Shown: in pieces, positions 19,581-30,010 of the stretch | Layout of the letters: each line of letters starts with the position of its first letter | How positions within the stretch are numbered: position 1 is the first letter of the stretch | Source of the DNA: an uncultured Clostridium sp. | GTDB lineage: Bacteria; Bacillota; Clostridia; TANB77; CAG-508 | DNA length: 64,000 nt | Assembly: GCA_947367845.1 (NCBI GenBank) | Contig: CANBES010000004.1 | Span: forward strand, 1 to 64,000 | Direction: 5' to 3' | Program-made: the position numbers and the translations under genes | Notes under the pieces: model-generated | What the model was told of the DNA's origin: nothing | Seen by the model: the letters and a program-made list of their open reading frames with translations, nothing else | Databases searched by the model: none

Positions 19581-19613
19581 TGCAACTAATTATGTTATTA
19601 TTAACTAGTTGCA
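19581..19613. promoter_or_regulatory. Palindromic operator-like site
   Basis: TGCAACTAATTA (19581-19592) and TTAACTAGTTGCA (19601-19613) form an inverted repeat with one mismatch and an 8-base spacer, about 45 bases before the next gene. It has the form of a dimeric regulator site; which protein binds is unknown. Confidence 0.45.
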
Positions 19614-19658
19614 CTATTAGTGTACTTTATTAACTAAATTTTTAAGAGGTGATATGAT

Positions 19659-19979
19659 ATGAACAAAACAGCAAAAAAAGATATACTTAATTTAATGGAG
19701 AGAGATATCCTAGACAACTTTAAAAACATTAGCACAGAAGAAATGTACCATTTTTGTAATAATTTGTTTTTGTTATGTTCTTTAAAGGCTGAACATGTTG
19801 ATAATCAAACTATTATTAATCAGTTAATGATTAGAAATTCATTATTTGTATCTGATATGCAAACTAAAGGCGTTAGCATTAGTGAGGATAATTATAATGT
19901 TGAAATAGAAGTTTATACAAAGTTGAAAAATAAGTATATTAGAATAATCCGAAATAGTATGCAATTAAGTGATTTTTAA
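19659..19979 (+). CDS. Small helical protein, unknown function
   Basis: 106 aa, no membrane segment, mostly helical and slightly acidic, with Cys at NNLFLLCSLK. GAGGTGATATG precedes the ATG. An inverted repeat that may be an operator lies upstream, and an XRE-type regulator gene follows after about 135 bases on the same strand. I do not recognise the family. Confidence 0.65.
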   Translation: MNKTAKKDILNLMERDILDNFKNISTEEMYHFCNNLFLLCSLKAEHVDNQTIINQLMIRNSLFVSDMQTKGVSISEDNYNVEIEVYTKLKNKYIRIIRNSMQLSDF

Positions 19980-20115
19980 TTGTATTTTTATTTCCTCAAT
20001 CTGTTCCTGTTAGGAGTTATATTTTGTAACCACTAGACAATAATAAATTTACTATAATTATGAAATAATACTATTAGGAATTTTAGCAAATCCTAATGGT
20101 ATCGGAGGAGTAATT

Positions 20116-20472
20116 ATGAATGGTAAAGAGTATACTGATTGGAAGGGTTTTGGAGATAGATTAAAGTATTCGAGAAAGAGCATTGGTATGACGGTTGAGA
20201 AGTTGGCTGATAAGGTTGATAGAACTGAGAACTTTATTAATAGAATCGAAAATGGTCAGAAGAGTTGCAGTATTCATACCTTATTTCAGTTTTGCAAGGC
20301 TTTGAATGTTTCTGCTGACTTCTTGCTTTTTGGCAATGAGGTTAAGTCTGATGATTTTTCTGATTTACAGATTGTTCAAAATATTTTTGATAAGTGTAAT
20401 GAGGATCAACTTTCTGTTCTTAAGGATATTGTTTTGGCTGTTTATCATAAATTTGATGAATTGTCGAAATAA
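20116..20472 (+). CDS. XRE-family helix-turn-helix regulator
   Basis: 118 aa. The helix-turn-helix (about 12-70) has RLKYSRKSIGMTVEKLADKV, RTENFINRIENGQ and STADFLLFG-like wording (NVSADFLLFG), typical of phage-repressor-type regulators. The C-terminal 45 residues are acidic and may mediate dimerisation. GGAGGAG precedes the ATG. The gene upstream and the palindrome at 19581 are possible targets. Confidence 0.88.
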   Translation: MNGKEYTDWKGFGDRLKYSRKSIGMTVEKLADKVDRTENFINRIENGQKSCSIHTLFQFCKALNVSADFLLFGNEVKSDDFSDLQIVQNIFDKCNEDQLSVLKDIVLAVYHKFDELSK

Positions 20473-20492
20473 CTTTTACTATATAAAACATG

Positions 20493-20524
20493 AAAACACT
20501 AGATTTATTAATTCTAGTGTTTTT
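20493..20524. terminator. Bidirectional terminator between XRE gene and spo0A
   Basis: AAAACACTAGA (20493-20503) pairs with TCTAGTGTTTT (20513-20523), with A and T runs outside, so it can serve both converging genes. Confidence 0.85.
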
Positions 20525-20549
20525 ATAGTGAACAAATATATTATTTAAC

Positions 20550-21365
20550 TTATGCACTTTTAAGTTCAAGTCTTAATTTATCAGCAATCATTGCTATAAA
20601 CTCGCTGTTTGTAGGCTTTCCTTTAGATGCTGAAATTGTATAACCAAAGATATTTTCAACAGCTTCTTGTTGACCACGCCCCCAAGCAACCTCAATTGCA
20701 TGGCGAATAGCACGTTCAACACGAGATGGAGTAGTATTATACTTATAAGCAATTTGTGGATACAGACTCTTAGTAATTTGATTAATAACATCAATATCAT
20801 TAATCACCATCATTATAGCCTCTCTCAAATATTGATATCCCTTAATATGCGCAGGAACACCAACTTCATGAATAACATTAGTAACTAATGCTTCCAAATT
20901 TTCTTCTTTTTTACTACTATCCTTTGAAATCTCTATGTATTTGCTCTTTGTTTGATTTGAAATAAAATTATTAGTAACTTGAGCTGGCTTAAAGAATTTA
21001 ATTTCCCTAATTCTTTTTATCACCAATTCTATATCAAAAGGTTTTATAACATAATAGTCTGCACCTAGCGTTACCGCCTTTTGAGTTATTTTGTCTTGAC
21101 CAACTGCTGATAGCATAATAGATATTGGTTTTTTAATATTCATTCCATTAATTTTCTCTAGTACTCCTAATCCGTCAAGATGTGGCATAATTACATCTAA
21201 TAAAACTACATCTGGCGACATATTTACAATCATATCTACCGCTTCATTTCCATCTTTCGCCATACCTATTACTTCCATATCATCTTGCATATTGATATAA
21301 CTTGACAATGTATGACTAAAATCTTGATTATCGTCTGCTATTAAAACAGAAACTTTTTCACTCAT
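20550..21365 (-). CDS. spo0A: Sporulation master regulator Spo0A
   Basis: 271 aa. The receiver domain carries the acidic pair in IADDNQ, phospho-acceptor Asp57 (VVLLD) and YYVIKPFD. The C-terminal Spo0A DNA-binding domain (about 150-270) has the diagnostic [16 protein letters not shown]. The ATG at 21365 follows GGAGGGAG; upstream codons are not needed. spoIVB, which often precedes spo0A, is not here; yigZ lies upstream. Confidence 0.97.
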   Translation of the reverse strand: MSEKVSVLIADDNQDFSHTLSSYINMQDDMEVIGMAKDGNEAVDMIVNMSPDVVLLDVIMPHLDGLGVLEKINGMNIKKPISIMLSAVGQDKITQKAVTLGADYYVIKPFDIELVIKRIREIKFFKPAQVTNNFISNQTKSKYIEISKDSSKKEENLEALVTNVIHEVGVPAHIKGYQYLREAIMMVINDIDVINQITKSLYPQIAYKYNTTPSRVERAIRHAIEVAWGRGQQEAVENIFGYTISASKGKPTNSEFIAMIADKLRLELKSA

Positions 21366-21482
21366 TTGTTTCTCCCTCCTAAAATTATCTACTGTAAATA
21401 TTTTACAATTTTGATTATAATACTTTATTCGTGGAGACGCAATATGTTTTTGGAAATTTTTTTCCATATTTTTACAAAAGTC

Positions 21483-22121
21483 CTATTTTTCTTTACTTTT
21501 CGTTATATATTTTTTAGATAATTCACAAATATCAATTAATTTTATATTTTTTGACTGAAAATCTTCCACTAATCTTTGTTTTTGACCTTCTTGCGCTTCT
21601 ATTTTACAAACAATATTCTCCGAATATTGCGAGTTAACAATATTTATATCATTATTTTTACAATAATATTTAAAATTCTCGAATTCGCTATACTCTAATA
21701 CAACTTCTAACTCTTGTCCAATGCACTTCTCTACTATCGTACCATTTTCAATAGCTTGAAGCAAGCTGTTAGAATATGCTCTTACCAAGCCACCTGTCCC
21801 TAATAATATTCCACCAAAATATCTAGTTACTATCACTAAAACATTTGCCAAATTATTTTTTTGCAAAATACTTAGCATTGGTGCCCCAGCAGTTCCAGAA
21901 GGTTCTCCGTTATCACTTGATTTCTCTACGATTTGTTCATTTTCTAGAACACGATATGCTATGCAATTATGTCTTGCATCAAAATATTTTTTGTTAGTCT
22001 GCTTTATTATCTCTTCCGCTTCTTTCACACTTTCAACATAAAACAAGTTCGCTATAAACTTTGACTTCTTTTCAACAATTTCACTACTTACATTTTCTTT
22101 TATTGTTATAAAATCTTTCAC
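21483..22121 (-). CDS. YigZ/IMPACT family protein
   Basis: About 212 aa. It has the family signature around KSKFIANLFYVES, DARHNCIAYRV, DNGEPSGTAGAPML and VTRYFGGILLGTGGLVRAYS, followed by a ferredoxin-like C-terminal domain. The biochemical role in bacteria is uncertain. I favour the GTG at 22121 (MKDFITIKENV), which has TAGGAG eight bases upstream and matches relatives; an ATG at 22139 overlaps the stop of the previous gene (ATGA) and would add six residues. Confidence 0.9.
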   Translation of the reverse strand: MKDFITIKENVSSEIVEKKSKFIANLFYVESVKEAEEIIKQTNKKYFDARHNCIAYRVLENEQIVEKSSDNGEPSGTAGAPMLSILQKNNLANVLVIVTRYFGGILLGTGGLVRAYSNSLLQAIENGTIVEKCIGQELEVVLEYSEFENFKYYCKNNDINIVNSQYSENIVCKIEAQEGQKQRLVEDFQSKNIKLIDICELSKKYITKSKEK

Positions 22122-22135
22122 TTTGCTTGCTCCTA

Positions 22136-23380
22136 TCATTTTTTTCCGGCCACATAACCAGTAGAATAAGCTATCTGCAAGTTAAAACCACCAGTATAGC
22201 TATCTACATCTATAATTTCGCCCGCAAAATACAATCCTTCTACTAACTTAGACTCCATAGTTTTAGGATTTATTTCTTTAATAGAAACACCACCACTTGT
22301 AATAATAGCTTCATCAATTGGCCTAAACTGCTTAATCTCTAACTCAAAATGCTTTAATAGCTTTACTAAGTTTCTTCTTTCTTCCTTAGTAATTTCATTC
22401 ACTTTTTTATTTGAATTTATTTTGCTTCTTTCCACAACTATTGGAATTAACTTTTGTGGTAACAACTCATCCAAACTATTCTTGTATTGCTTGTTTTTTT
22501 GTTTATCAAAATCTCTTAATATCCTTGCATCTAGCTTCTCTTCTGTCAATGCTGGCTTAAAATCTATTGATAAAACAATCTTTTTATTTTCGAACTTTTC
22601 TTCAATACCTTTATATCTAACCAAATGAGCCGAAGAACTCAATATAGTTGGACCTGAAACGCCAAAATGAGTAAATATCATTTCCCCTTGCTCTTCATAA
22701 ATAACCTTATTTTTCTCTATATCTTTTAGTTCAATTTTAACATTTCTCAAACTTAATCCTTGCATCTCTTGACACACCTTTTTATTATGCGTCTCTAGTG
22801 GCACAAGAGAGGGCTTTATGCTAGTTATTGTATGACCTAACTTTTTAGCTAGTTCATAGCCGTCACCAGTTGAGCCAGTTAAAGGATAACTCTTACCACC
22901 TGTCGCCAAAATAACCTTATCAGCATGTATTGTTTGCCCATTTGCTTTCACACCAATAATCTTATTATCTTGTACTAAAATTTCTTCTACTGATGCATTA
23001 TATTTAATACTTATATTTAGCTCTTTTAGCCTTTTAGAAAAAGCCTTCAAAACATCCAAAGACTTATCAGTCACAGGAAAAATCCTATTCCCTCTTTCTT
23101 CCTTTACATCTAGCCCCTGCTTCTTCAAAAAATCAATTATATCTTGATTAGTAAACTCCTGGTAACAACTATATAGAAACCTACCATTTCCAGGCGTATT
23201 CTTTATAAACTCATCCATATCTAAAGAAGACGTAATATTACACCTTCCCTTGCCTGTAATCAATAGCTTTCTTCCTAATGAACTCATTTTTTCAATTAAA
23301 ATAACTTGGTTTCCCTGCTCAGCAGACGCTATCGCAGCCATCATACCTGCTGGACCACCACCTATTACAACAACATTCAT
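22136..23380 (-). CDS. HI0933-family FAD-dependent flavoprotein
   Basis: About 414 aa. N-terminal dinucleotide motif VIGGGPAGMMAA, internal KVILATGGKSYP and the C-terminal EGLYFAGEIIDVDSYTGGFNLQ are characteristic of the YhiN/HI0933 family of predicted oxidoreductases, substrate unknown. The ATG at 23380 follows AAGGTGAGAG. The frame stays open 69 bases further, through a palindromic element (CQKGPSPLAG), because the element has no stops; the longer reading is unlikely to be translated. Confidence 0.92.
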   Translation of the reverse strand: MNVVVIGGGPAGMMAAIASAEQGNQVILIEKMSSLGRKLLITGKGRCNITSSLDMDEFIKNTPGNGRFLYSCYQEFTNQDIIDFLKKQGLDVKEERGNRIFPVTDKSLDVLKAFSKRLKELNISIKYNASVEEILVQDNKIIGVKANGQTIHADKVILATGGKSYPLTGSTGDGYELAKKLGHTITSIKPSLVPLETHNKKVCQEMQGLSLRNVKIELKDIEKNKVIYEEQGEMIFTHFGVSGPTILSSSAHLVRYKGIEEKFENKKIVLSIDFKPALTEEKLDARILRDFDKQKNKQYKNSLDELLPQKLIPIVVERSKINSNKKVNEITKEERRNLVKLLKHFELEIKQFRPIDEAIITSGGVSIKEINPKTMESKLVEGLYFAGEIIDVDSYTGGFNLQIAYSTGYVAGKK

Positions 23381-23391
23381 TCTCTCACCTT

Positions 23392-23470
23392 CCTGCCAAC
23401 AGGGACTTCCTGCCAATGGGGACGGACCTTTTTGGCAGATTCCTGCCATTAAGGACCGTCCCTGTTGGCA
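23392..23470. repeat. Cluster of TGCCA-type palindromic elements
   Basis: A partial unit (23392-23406) is followed by a full unit (23407-23438) and a facing unit (23442-23470) whose right arm end is TGTTGGCA. The first unit's edge touches the ribosome binding site of the flavoprotein gene. Confidence 0.85.
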
Positions 23471-23499
23471 CGTTGGTGTCTGCCCCCCATTAGCGCATT

Positions 23500-24720
23500 T
23501 TATTTTGACATAAATTCAATCGCTTTCATTATTCCTAATTTTCCATATTGATATGTAAGTCCACCTTGCATATACGCAATATATGGCTCTCTTAATGGGC
23601 CATCACAGCTAAGTTCTATTGTTGAACCTTGTGTAAATGTTCCTGCTGCCATTATTACTTTGTCTTCATAACCGCCCATATCTCCTGGATATGGTAATAC
23701 ATTTGAGTCTATTGGTGATCCCATTTGTATTCCTTGGCAGAATTTTACTAGCTTTTCTTCTGTTCCTAAGTGTATTGTTTGCACAATGTCTGCTCTTTTT
23801 TCGTTATACATTGGCTCTACATTATATCCCAATTTTTCTAGCATTCTGCTTGCAAATACCATTGTTTTTACTGCGCTTGATACTACTGATGGTGCAAAGA
23901 ATAATCCTTTCAATAATAGTGGATTTTGATTTAGTGAAGGTCCTATTTCTTTTCCTACTCCAGGTGATGTTAGTCTTTCTGCACATAGTTCTATCAAATC
24001 TTTTTTGCCTACTATATATGACCCTGTATTTGCAATTCCTGCTCCTAAGTTTTTCATAAGTGAACCTACTGCGATATCTGCTCCTACTTCAATTGGCTCT
24101 CTATCTTCCACAAATTCACCATAACAGTTATCTACCATTATTATTACATCTTTGTTTACTTCTCTTATTGCCTTTATCGCTTTTTCAATTTTTTCAATTG
24201 TAAGGCTCTTTCTAGTTGAGTATCCTCTAGACCTTTGTATTTCTACTAATTTGACGTCTTTTTTTGATAATCTTTCTTTTATAGCATTTATATCAAATTC
24301 ATTGTTTACTAACTCTATTTGTTCATACTTTATTCCAAATGATTTTAGCGAACTCTTACTATTTCCTGAATTTCCTATCACTGTTTGCAATGTGTCATAT
24401 GGTGCACCTGTTAAGCTCACCATTGTGTCTCCTGGTCTTAGCAACGCAAATAATGTAACTGCTAGTGCATGTGTTCCAGAAATCATCTGTGTTCTGACTA
24501 ATGCATCTTCTGCTTTAAACACGTGGCTATAAATTTCTTCTATTTTGTTTCTCCCTGGTTCATCTATTCCATATCCTGTTGATGAATTTAGGTGCGCTTC
24601 TTGCAAATCACATTTTTGAAATGCTTCTAATACTTTTTGGCTATTTATCTCACATATTTTATCTATTTCTTCAAATATTGGTTTTATCTCTTGCTCTACT
24701 TGTTTTGCTAATTCTTTCAT
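23500..24720 (-). CDS. Methionine gamma-lyase-related PLP enzyme (YnbB/aluminum-resistance family)
   Basis: 406 aa. PLP fold type I: IMVDNCYGEF carries the Asp that contacts the cofactor, and GSLMKNLGAG holds the likely Schiff-base Lys. NSSTGYGIDEPGR and LSCDGPLREPYIAYMQGG are typical of this Firmicute family. The natural substrate is unclear; 'aluminum resistance' is a historical label. It is transcribed towards the flavoprotein and yigZ, with palindromic elements on both sides. Confidence 0.9.
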   Translation of the reverse strand: MKELAKQVEQEIKPIFEEIDKICEINSQKVLEAFQKCDLQEAHLNSSTGYGIDEPGRNKIEEIYSHVFKAEDALVRTQMISGTHALAVTLFALLRPGDTMVSLTGAPYDTLQTVIGNSGNSKSSLKSFGIKYEQIELVNNEFDINAIKERLSKKDVKLVEIQRSRGYSTRKSLTIEKIEKAIKAIREVNKDVIIMVDNCYGEFVEDREPIEVGADIAVGSLMKNLGAGIANTGSYIVGKKDLIELCAERLTSPGVGKEIGPSLNQNPLLLKGLFFAPSVVSSAVKTMVFASRMLEKLGYNVEPMYNEKRADIVQTIHLGTEEKLVKFCQGIQMGSPIDSNVLPYPGDMGGYEDKVIMAAGTFTQGSTIELSCDGPLREPYIAYMQGGLTYQYGKLGIMKAIEFMSK

Positions 24721-24736
24721 ATCTTCTCCTCTTCTA

Positions 24737-24833
24737 AAACTTTTTGGGACAGTCCAAAAATTCTAACAAAATATAGATGTGTCCCAAAATGGACAAAATG
24801 TCCAAAAGGAAACGTCCCCAATGGGACATTTCC
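24737..24833. repeat. Palindromic elements of two arm types
   Basis: 24737-24762 is an AAACTTTTTGGGACAGTCC element with a decayed right arm. 24805-24833 has AAAGGAAACGTCCCC facing TGGGACATTTCC. Between them is a TGTCCCAAAATGGACA stretch. They fill the gap between the first surface-protein gene and the PLP enzyme. Confidence 0.75.
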
Positions 24834-24845
24834 TAATGTTCTACA

Positions 24846-27800
24846 TTACATTACATATTTTTTAATTAACGTTACGCCTGAAGCCATTATTACTAAAACT
24901 GTTAATCCTAATCCGATGTAAGTTACTGCTTTACCAGTTTTTACTGATAGCATTACTGGTGCGTCATCGATGTCGTCTTCACCTGGCTTTTTATTGTCTG
25001 GTGTTGAGTCTTCGTCTGGTACGTCATAGTCGTTATAGTCTTCTGATATTTCTGCTGTGTTTACTTTTAGTCCCATATTGTTTGAGTTGTTTATCCATGT
25101 AAGTAATACTTCTACATCAGCATATTCTCCTGGTTTCAATAGTGTATTTTCTAGTAATCTTGTTGATATTACATTGTTTCCTTCGTCTGTCCAACCTGGG
25201 TTATCTGCTGCAACAAATCTTAGTCCTTCTGGGATATAGTCTGTTACTTCTTTTGCGTATCCTTCTATATCTCCTTCATTTATTACCCTAATTGAATATC
25301 TGAATTTAACTGTTACTTCGTTTAAGTTCTTTCTATCTAATTCTACTTTTACTATATCTTCTGGGTCATCATATGGTTGATGTCCTGTGTTTGTTACTGT
25401 CGTTCCTGTTTTATCTGTTACTATTGCTTGTGTTACCCATTTTCTTAGTGCTAAGTCGAATTTCTTTACTATTACTTTTTCGAAGTCATCGTCATCTTGT
25501 TGTCCAGGTACGTAGTCCCCTGTTTCATCGTCTTTATATCCTGGTAAGTTTTCATCTTCTGGTAATTCTACGTTATTTTCTTGTGAATCTCTATCTTCTA
25601 CTGGATTATGATCTTCGTCTTCATATTTTGTTATGTCAGCAATGTTTGTGATATTTTCGTTTCTTGGTGCTGTGTCTTTTACTTTACACATAATTGGAAC
25701 TTCTTTATAGTCTAGTTCATAGTGCGTAATTTCGTTTTCTGAATTTTGCTCTTCTTCATTATCTGTATTTTTCTCGTCAGCATACACTGGTTCTGCTTTC
25801 TTAATCAAATACTCTTCTGAACTTAAATATTTTGTAGTTACTGTTCTACCGTCTTCTGAAACTTCCCAACCATATTCTTTATTAAATTCGCTATCTACAA
25901 ATTCTAAATGTGGTGGTAAGTGGTCTTTAATTTCAGCTGCATATCCATCAATATCGCCTTCATTGTACACTCTAAGCATATATACAACTATGTCATTTCT
26001 TTGTACTAACACTGGTTCTTTTGTATGATTATATATTGCAGTTGTAATTAAATTTCCTTCATCATCATTTGTGTTCAATTTTGATGAATCTACTACTGGT
26101 GCTCTTTTATATGAACCGTCTTCATTTCTTAAATATTCACTATCTTCTATATTTTCGTCTTTACTTACTGCTACAATGAATTTTCTTAACGCTAAGTCAA
26201 ATTCTCTTAATATAATATTGTCGTAATCTTCGTCATCTTCATATTTTTTCCATTCTTCTGGTGTAGAGTCTCTATCGTCTACTGGCTCTCCATCTTCGTC
26301 AGTATCTTCTGTAACTGCTGCTTCGTTTCTAATTATTGTTCCTCTAACATCTTCTGAAATCACTTTAAATTTAACTGATACTTCTCTATAATCAAGGTCT
26401 TCCTCTGTTTTTGTTCCGTCATTTTGTCCAAATGCTTTGATTAGGTTTGCACCTGGTGTTTTTTCTTTATCTTTTGATAGATAATCTGTTGATATTTGTG
26501 TTATTTTACCATTTTCGTCTTTTACTTCTTTTCCCCATAGTTGAGCTTTGTTAAAGGCAATTGCTTCTTTTTCTTCATCTGTTGGATTTTCAGACACTGT
26601 TTCGTCACATAAATATTCTAAGCCTTCTGGTACATCTTCTGTTATTTCAGCTGCATAAGCATCTATTAATCCTTCATTATATACCCTTAGTGTATATGTT
26701 ACAATATCACCTTTTTTTACTTCAACTGGTTTTTTATTTAATTGATAATCTGCTGTTGTCTTACTATCTGTACCAGATATATTTAATTTACTTACATCAA
26801 CACTTTCTATTCTTTCTGGTACTTCTTTGTCATTTACTTCAACAATTCTTTTTACTAACTTCAAGTCCGCTTTTTCTTTTATAGGTATAATTATTTTTTC
26901 AAAGTCGTCATCATCTTGTTGCCCTTCAAAATAATTATTTCTATCTGCTAAATCTTTGCCGTTATTTGAAGTGTTTCCAGTATAACCATTATCTGTTGTT
27001 ACTAACTCGTCTTTAGTTTTTGTTGTTATTGTCGATGGTTCTGAGTCTCTATCTTGACCTCTAACATTTGTTATTGTTCTATTAGCATCTTCGTCAAATT
27101 CTTCTGATATCCAAGCTAGGTTTGTTAGAATTTGAGCATTTGTTCTTGATGCTTTTGCTGTTACTGTACACTCAATTTGAATTACTTCTGATGCTGGATT
27201 TGCATTTCCTGTGTATGGTCCTAAATTTGTAGTATTTCCGTCAGCTCTTTTTAAGTTTAGAGTATTTGTAGTTTCATTATATGACTCTACTACAAAGTTT
27301 GATGTTATTACTCTATTAAATTGTAATCCTGTTGGTAATTGATCTACAACTTTTGTTGCTCTACCAGATTTTTCACCTTCATTGTAAATTGCAAGGTTAT
27401 ATATTACTTTTTCTCCTGTTTTTACAGGTACAGGATCTTTTCTATGTTTGTATGTTGCAGTTGTTCCATTGTCTAAAGTTGTTCTATCTATTGTTGGAAC
27501 TCTAGTGTCTGCACCATTTAATTCTTTTTCTCCTGCTTTTGTTATATATTTTCTTAAAGCTAAGTCAAATGTTTTTTCTCTATTTGGAACAGTTACCTTT
27601 ATTGTGTTTCCTTCAACAGTATGTGTTGTACCTGTTGGCACTGCTGAACCATCAGCTTTTGTTAATGCTTCTACTGTTCCTTTATATTCACCATTTACAA
27701 TCTCTTTTTTTACTTTTAAAATAATAGTATCTATTATTTTAGAATATCCTCTTGGTGCTACTGTTTCTTTTATTGTTATATTTTCTACTCCAGGTGCTGT

Positions 27801-29948
27801 AATGTTAATATCATTAATATTTAATGAACCATTTGCATCTGTTGTATATGTATTTGTAGTTCCATTTGCTAATGTTATTTCAAATTGTGCTCCTTGTAAT
27901 TTCTTTGTAGCGTCATTTTCAGCAACTTTGATAAGTTGTATATTATAACTTCCTGTTGCTGGATTTATTACTACTTTTTCAAAGTCGTCATCATCTTGTT
28001 GACCTTCAAAATAGCTATTTTGATTTTGTAAGTCTTTACCTGCATTTGAAGTATTTCCTGTATATCCATTATCTGTTGTTACTAATTCAACTTTATTATA
28101 TGTTGTTATTGTTGAAGGTTCTGAGTCTCTATCCATTCTTCTTTGAGTTGTTATTGTTGTTCCTGATTCTGCGTCAACTTCTTCTGAAATCCAAGCTAAG
28201 TTTGTTAAAACTTGCCTATTTGCTGCTGCATAAGCAGTTACTGTACACTCAATTTGTATTGTTTCAGAGTCTAATTCAGTCCTGTCAACAAATGGTGCTA
28301 AATTTGTATTATTTCCAGCTGCTCTTTTTAAGTTTAATGTATTTGTTGTTTCATTGTATGAGTCTAATACAAAGTTTCCACTTACTACTCTATCATATCT
28401 TAAACCTTGTGGTAATTGGTCCACTATTTTTGTAGCTCTTCCTGCTTTTTCTCCTTCATTATAAATTGTAAGATTATATATGATTTTTTCGTTTGTTCTA
28501 ACAACTATTGGGTCTTTTTTATGTCTATATGTAGCTGTTGTTGCTCCACCTTCTGTCTTTAGTGAAGTTGTATCTATTGAAGGTACTCTAGATTTTGCAC
28601 CAGATAGAACTTCATCTCCCACTTTTGTTATATATTTTCTTAAAGATAAGTCAAATTCTTTCGCACTTGGCATTACATCTAAAGTTAATCTCATACTTTC
28701 TGCATTTTTTGAAGGAATTAATACTGGTTGAGTACTTTCCCCTTCTATACCATCAGCTGTCCATAATGTTTGATGTCTATTTGTATACCTAACATTTGCT
28801 TCTACCTCTACATATCCTGTTGTTGCTACTGGCATAGAAATATAGAAATCTTGACCTACTAAGCTTTTTACTGTTGTTCCAGAAGCTACTGGTTGTTTAC
28901 TACTATTTAATAGTTGATATCCTGTTGTAGCAGTACCATTATTTTTTACAGTAAAGTCCATTTGATATTCCACTGGATTTTTTGCATTTAATGACATATG
29001 AATTGGTCCCATTATATAGTTAGTTCCTACTTCTTGATAATTCAAAGTCTTTGTATCTAAAGAAATTGGAGCTTCTTGGTCCATTCTTCCTTCTGCATAT
29101 TGACTTGCTTTTGATTTTGCTGTTTGTATTAAATATCTATATAATATTTCTGCTTGTCGTTGTCTTTGCGCTCCATAAGAATCATTTATTGCTGTATGGC
29201 TTGGATTATATTGTATAAAATTCTTGTAGGTACTTCCATCTTCTGTGTACCAAAGCCAACCTGTTGTGTTATCACCTGTTTTGTCAAAAGTAGTTTTTCC
29301 TGCTTCATAGTTTGTAAAATACCAAATTGCAGTTTGTTGTATTGCTGCTATTTCATCTCTTGTAAGAACTGACTTCCATTCTTCTGAATAAATTCCTGCT
29401 GCATTTAAGTATTTTTCCTTTTCTTGTTCAGAATCTTCCATTAAATATAGCATATCCCCTAATGCTAATAATGCATCATATCTACTAACTTGAACTACTG
29501 ATGCTGTTGAAGAAGCTTTGTATGGCACTGTTCCTCTTAGTAATTCTGCTAGAATACTGTTTTGAGTTCCAATCTGGTTTCTTTCAGTTTTCATATTAAA
29601 GAAAATATCATATGTTGCACGTTTATTAGTATTACTGAAACCAACGCCAGCTTTTAAACAGTAAATATTTTTATTTCCATTTACTTTTAAACTATCGCTA
29701 TCACTTGGCCCTGTAAACTCAACCAAACTCCAAATTTTATTACTTTCTCCTGTTGCCCCATTTGTATTTGGGTCACCTATTGCATATCCTAAGTTTGGTG
29801 TGTCATTTCTTCTTAGTTCTTCAATTCCTATATACATCTTCTTACTGTTATCTGTTACAAGAGTAGCATAAGCTACTGTTTGCATAAAAGTTAGCAATAT
29901 TAAGGTTACACAAATAATCATAAAAATTATTTTATTTTTTATTTTCAT
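24846..29948 (-). CDS. Giant thioester-domain surface adhesin
   Basis: 1700 aa. A signal peptide ends near VAYA. The N-terminal thioester (TQXA-type) domain has Cys97 (IYCLKAG) and Gln205 (QQTAIWYFTN), which in this family form an internal bond used to attach covalently to host surfaces. Five repeated modules follow, each starting like FDLALRK(Y/F/W) and mostly ending GQQDDDDFEKV, resembling DUF11/isopeptide domains; a SpaA-like domain (YNIQLIKVAEND...ETVAPRGYSK) sits after the first. The C-terminus is SVKTG, a hydrophobic segment and KKYVM. I chose the ATG at 29948 after GGAGAGGG. A shorter paralogue lies upstream. Confidence 0.88.
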   Translation of the reverse strand: MKIKNKIIFMIICVTLILLTFMQTVAYATLVTDNSKKMYIGIEELRRNDTPNLGYAIGDPNTNGATGESNKIWSLVEFTGPSDSDSLKVNGNKNIYCLKAGVGFSNTNKRATYDIFFNMKTERNQIGTQNSILAELLRGTVPYKASSTASVVQVSRYDALLALGDMLYLMEDSEQEKEKYLNAAGIYSEEWKSVLTRDEIAAIQQTAIWYFTNYEAGKTTFDKTGDNTTGWLWYTEDGSTYKNFIQYNPSHTAINDSYGAQRQRQAEILYRYLIQTAKSKASQYAEGRMDQEAPISLDTKTLNYQEVGTNYIMGPIHMSLNAKNPVEYQMDFTVKNNGTATTGYQLLNSSKQPVASGTTVKSLVGQDFYISMPVATTGYVEVEANVRYTNRHQTLWTADGIEGESTQPVLIPSKNAESMRLTLDVMPSAKEFDLSLRKYITKVGDEVLSGAKSRVPSIDTTSLKTEGGATTATYRHKKDPIVVRTNEKIIYNLTIYNEGEKAGRATKIVDQLPQGLRYDRVVSGNFVLDSYNETTNTLNLKRAAGNNTNLAPFVDRTELDSETIQIECTVTAYAAANRQVLTNLAWISEEVDAESGTTITTQRRMDRDSEPSTITTYNKVELVTTDNGYTGNTSNAGKDLQNQNSYFEGQQDDDDFEKVVINPATGSYNIQLIKVAENDATKKLQGAQFEITLANGTTNTYTTDANGSLNINDINITAPGVENITIKETVAPRGYSKIIDTIILKVKKEIVNGEYKGTVEALTKADGSAVPTGTTHTVEGNTIKVTVPNREKTFDLALRKYITKAGEKELNGADTRVPTIDRTTLDNGTTATYKHRKDPVPVKTGEKVIYNLAIYNEGEKSGRATKVVDQLPTGLQFNRVITSNFVVESYNETTNTLNLKRADGNTTNLGPYTGNANPASEVIQIECTVTAKASRTNAQILTNLAWISEEFDEDANRTITNVRGQDRDSEPSTITTKTKDELVTTDNGYTGNTSNNGKDLADRNNYFEGQQDDDDFEKIIIPIKEKADLKLVKRIVEVNDKEVPERIESVDVSKLNISGTDSKTTADYQLNKKPVEVKKGDIVTYTLRVYNEGLIDAYAAEITEDVPEGLEYLCDETVSENPTDEEKEAIAFNKAQLWGKEVKDENGKITQISTDYLSKDKEKTPGANLIKAFGQNDGTKTEEDLDYREVSVKFKVISEDVRGTIIRNEAAVTEDTDEDGEPVDDRDSTPEEWKKYEDDEDYDNIILREFDLALRKFIVAVSKDENIEDSEYLRNEDGSYKRAPVVDSSKLNTNDDEGNLITTAIYNHTKEPVLVQRNDIVVYMLRVYNEGDIDGYAAEIKDHLPPHLEFVDSEFNKEYGWEVSEDGRTVTTKYLSSEEYLIKKAEPVYADEKNTDNEEEQNSENEITHYELDYKEVPIMCKVKDTAPRNENITNIADITKYEDEDHNPVEDRDSQENNVELPEDENLPGYKDDETGDYVPGQQDDDDFEKVIVKKFDLALRKWVTQAIVTDKTGTTVTNTGHQPYDDPEDIVKVELDRKNLNEVTVKFRYSIRVINEGDIEGYAKEVTDYIPEGLRFVAADNPGWTDEGNNVISTRLLENTLLKPGEYADVEVLLTWINNSNNMGLKVNTAEISEDYNDYDVPDEDSTPDNKKPGEDDIDDAPVMLSVKTGKAVTYIGLGLTVLVIMASGVTLIKKYVM

Positions 29949-29973
29949 TTGCCCTCTCCTTTCAATATCTTTT

Positions 29974-30010
29974 TTATAAACTTTTTTGAGCTGTCTCAAA
30001 AAGTTTATAA
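29974..30010. repeat. AAACTTTTT-type palindrome between the two adhesins
   Basis: TTATAAACTTTTTTGAG faces CTCAAAAAGTTTATAA around GCTGT. It contains the stop codon of the upstream adhesin. The core is diverged from GGGAC to TGAGC. Confidence 0.8.
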
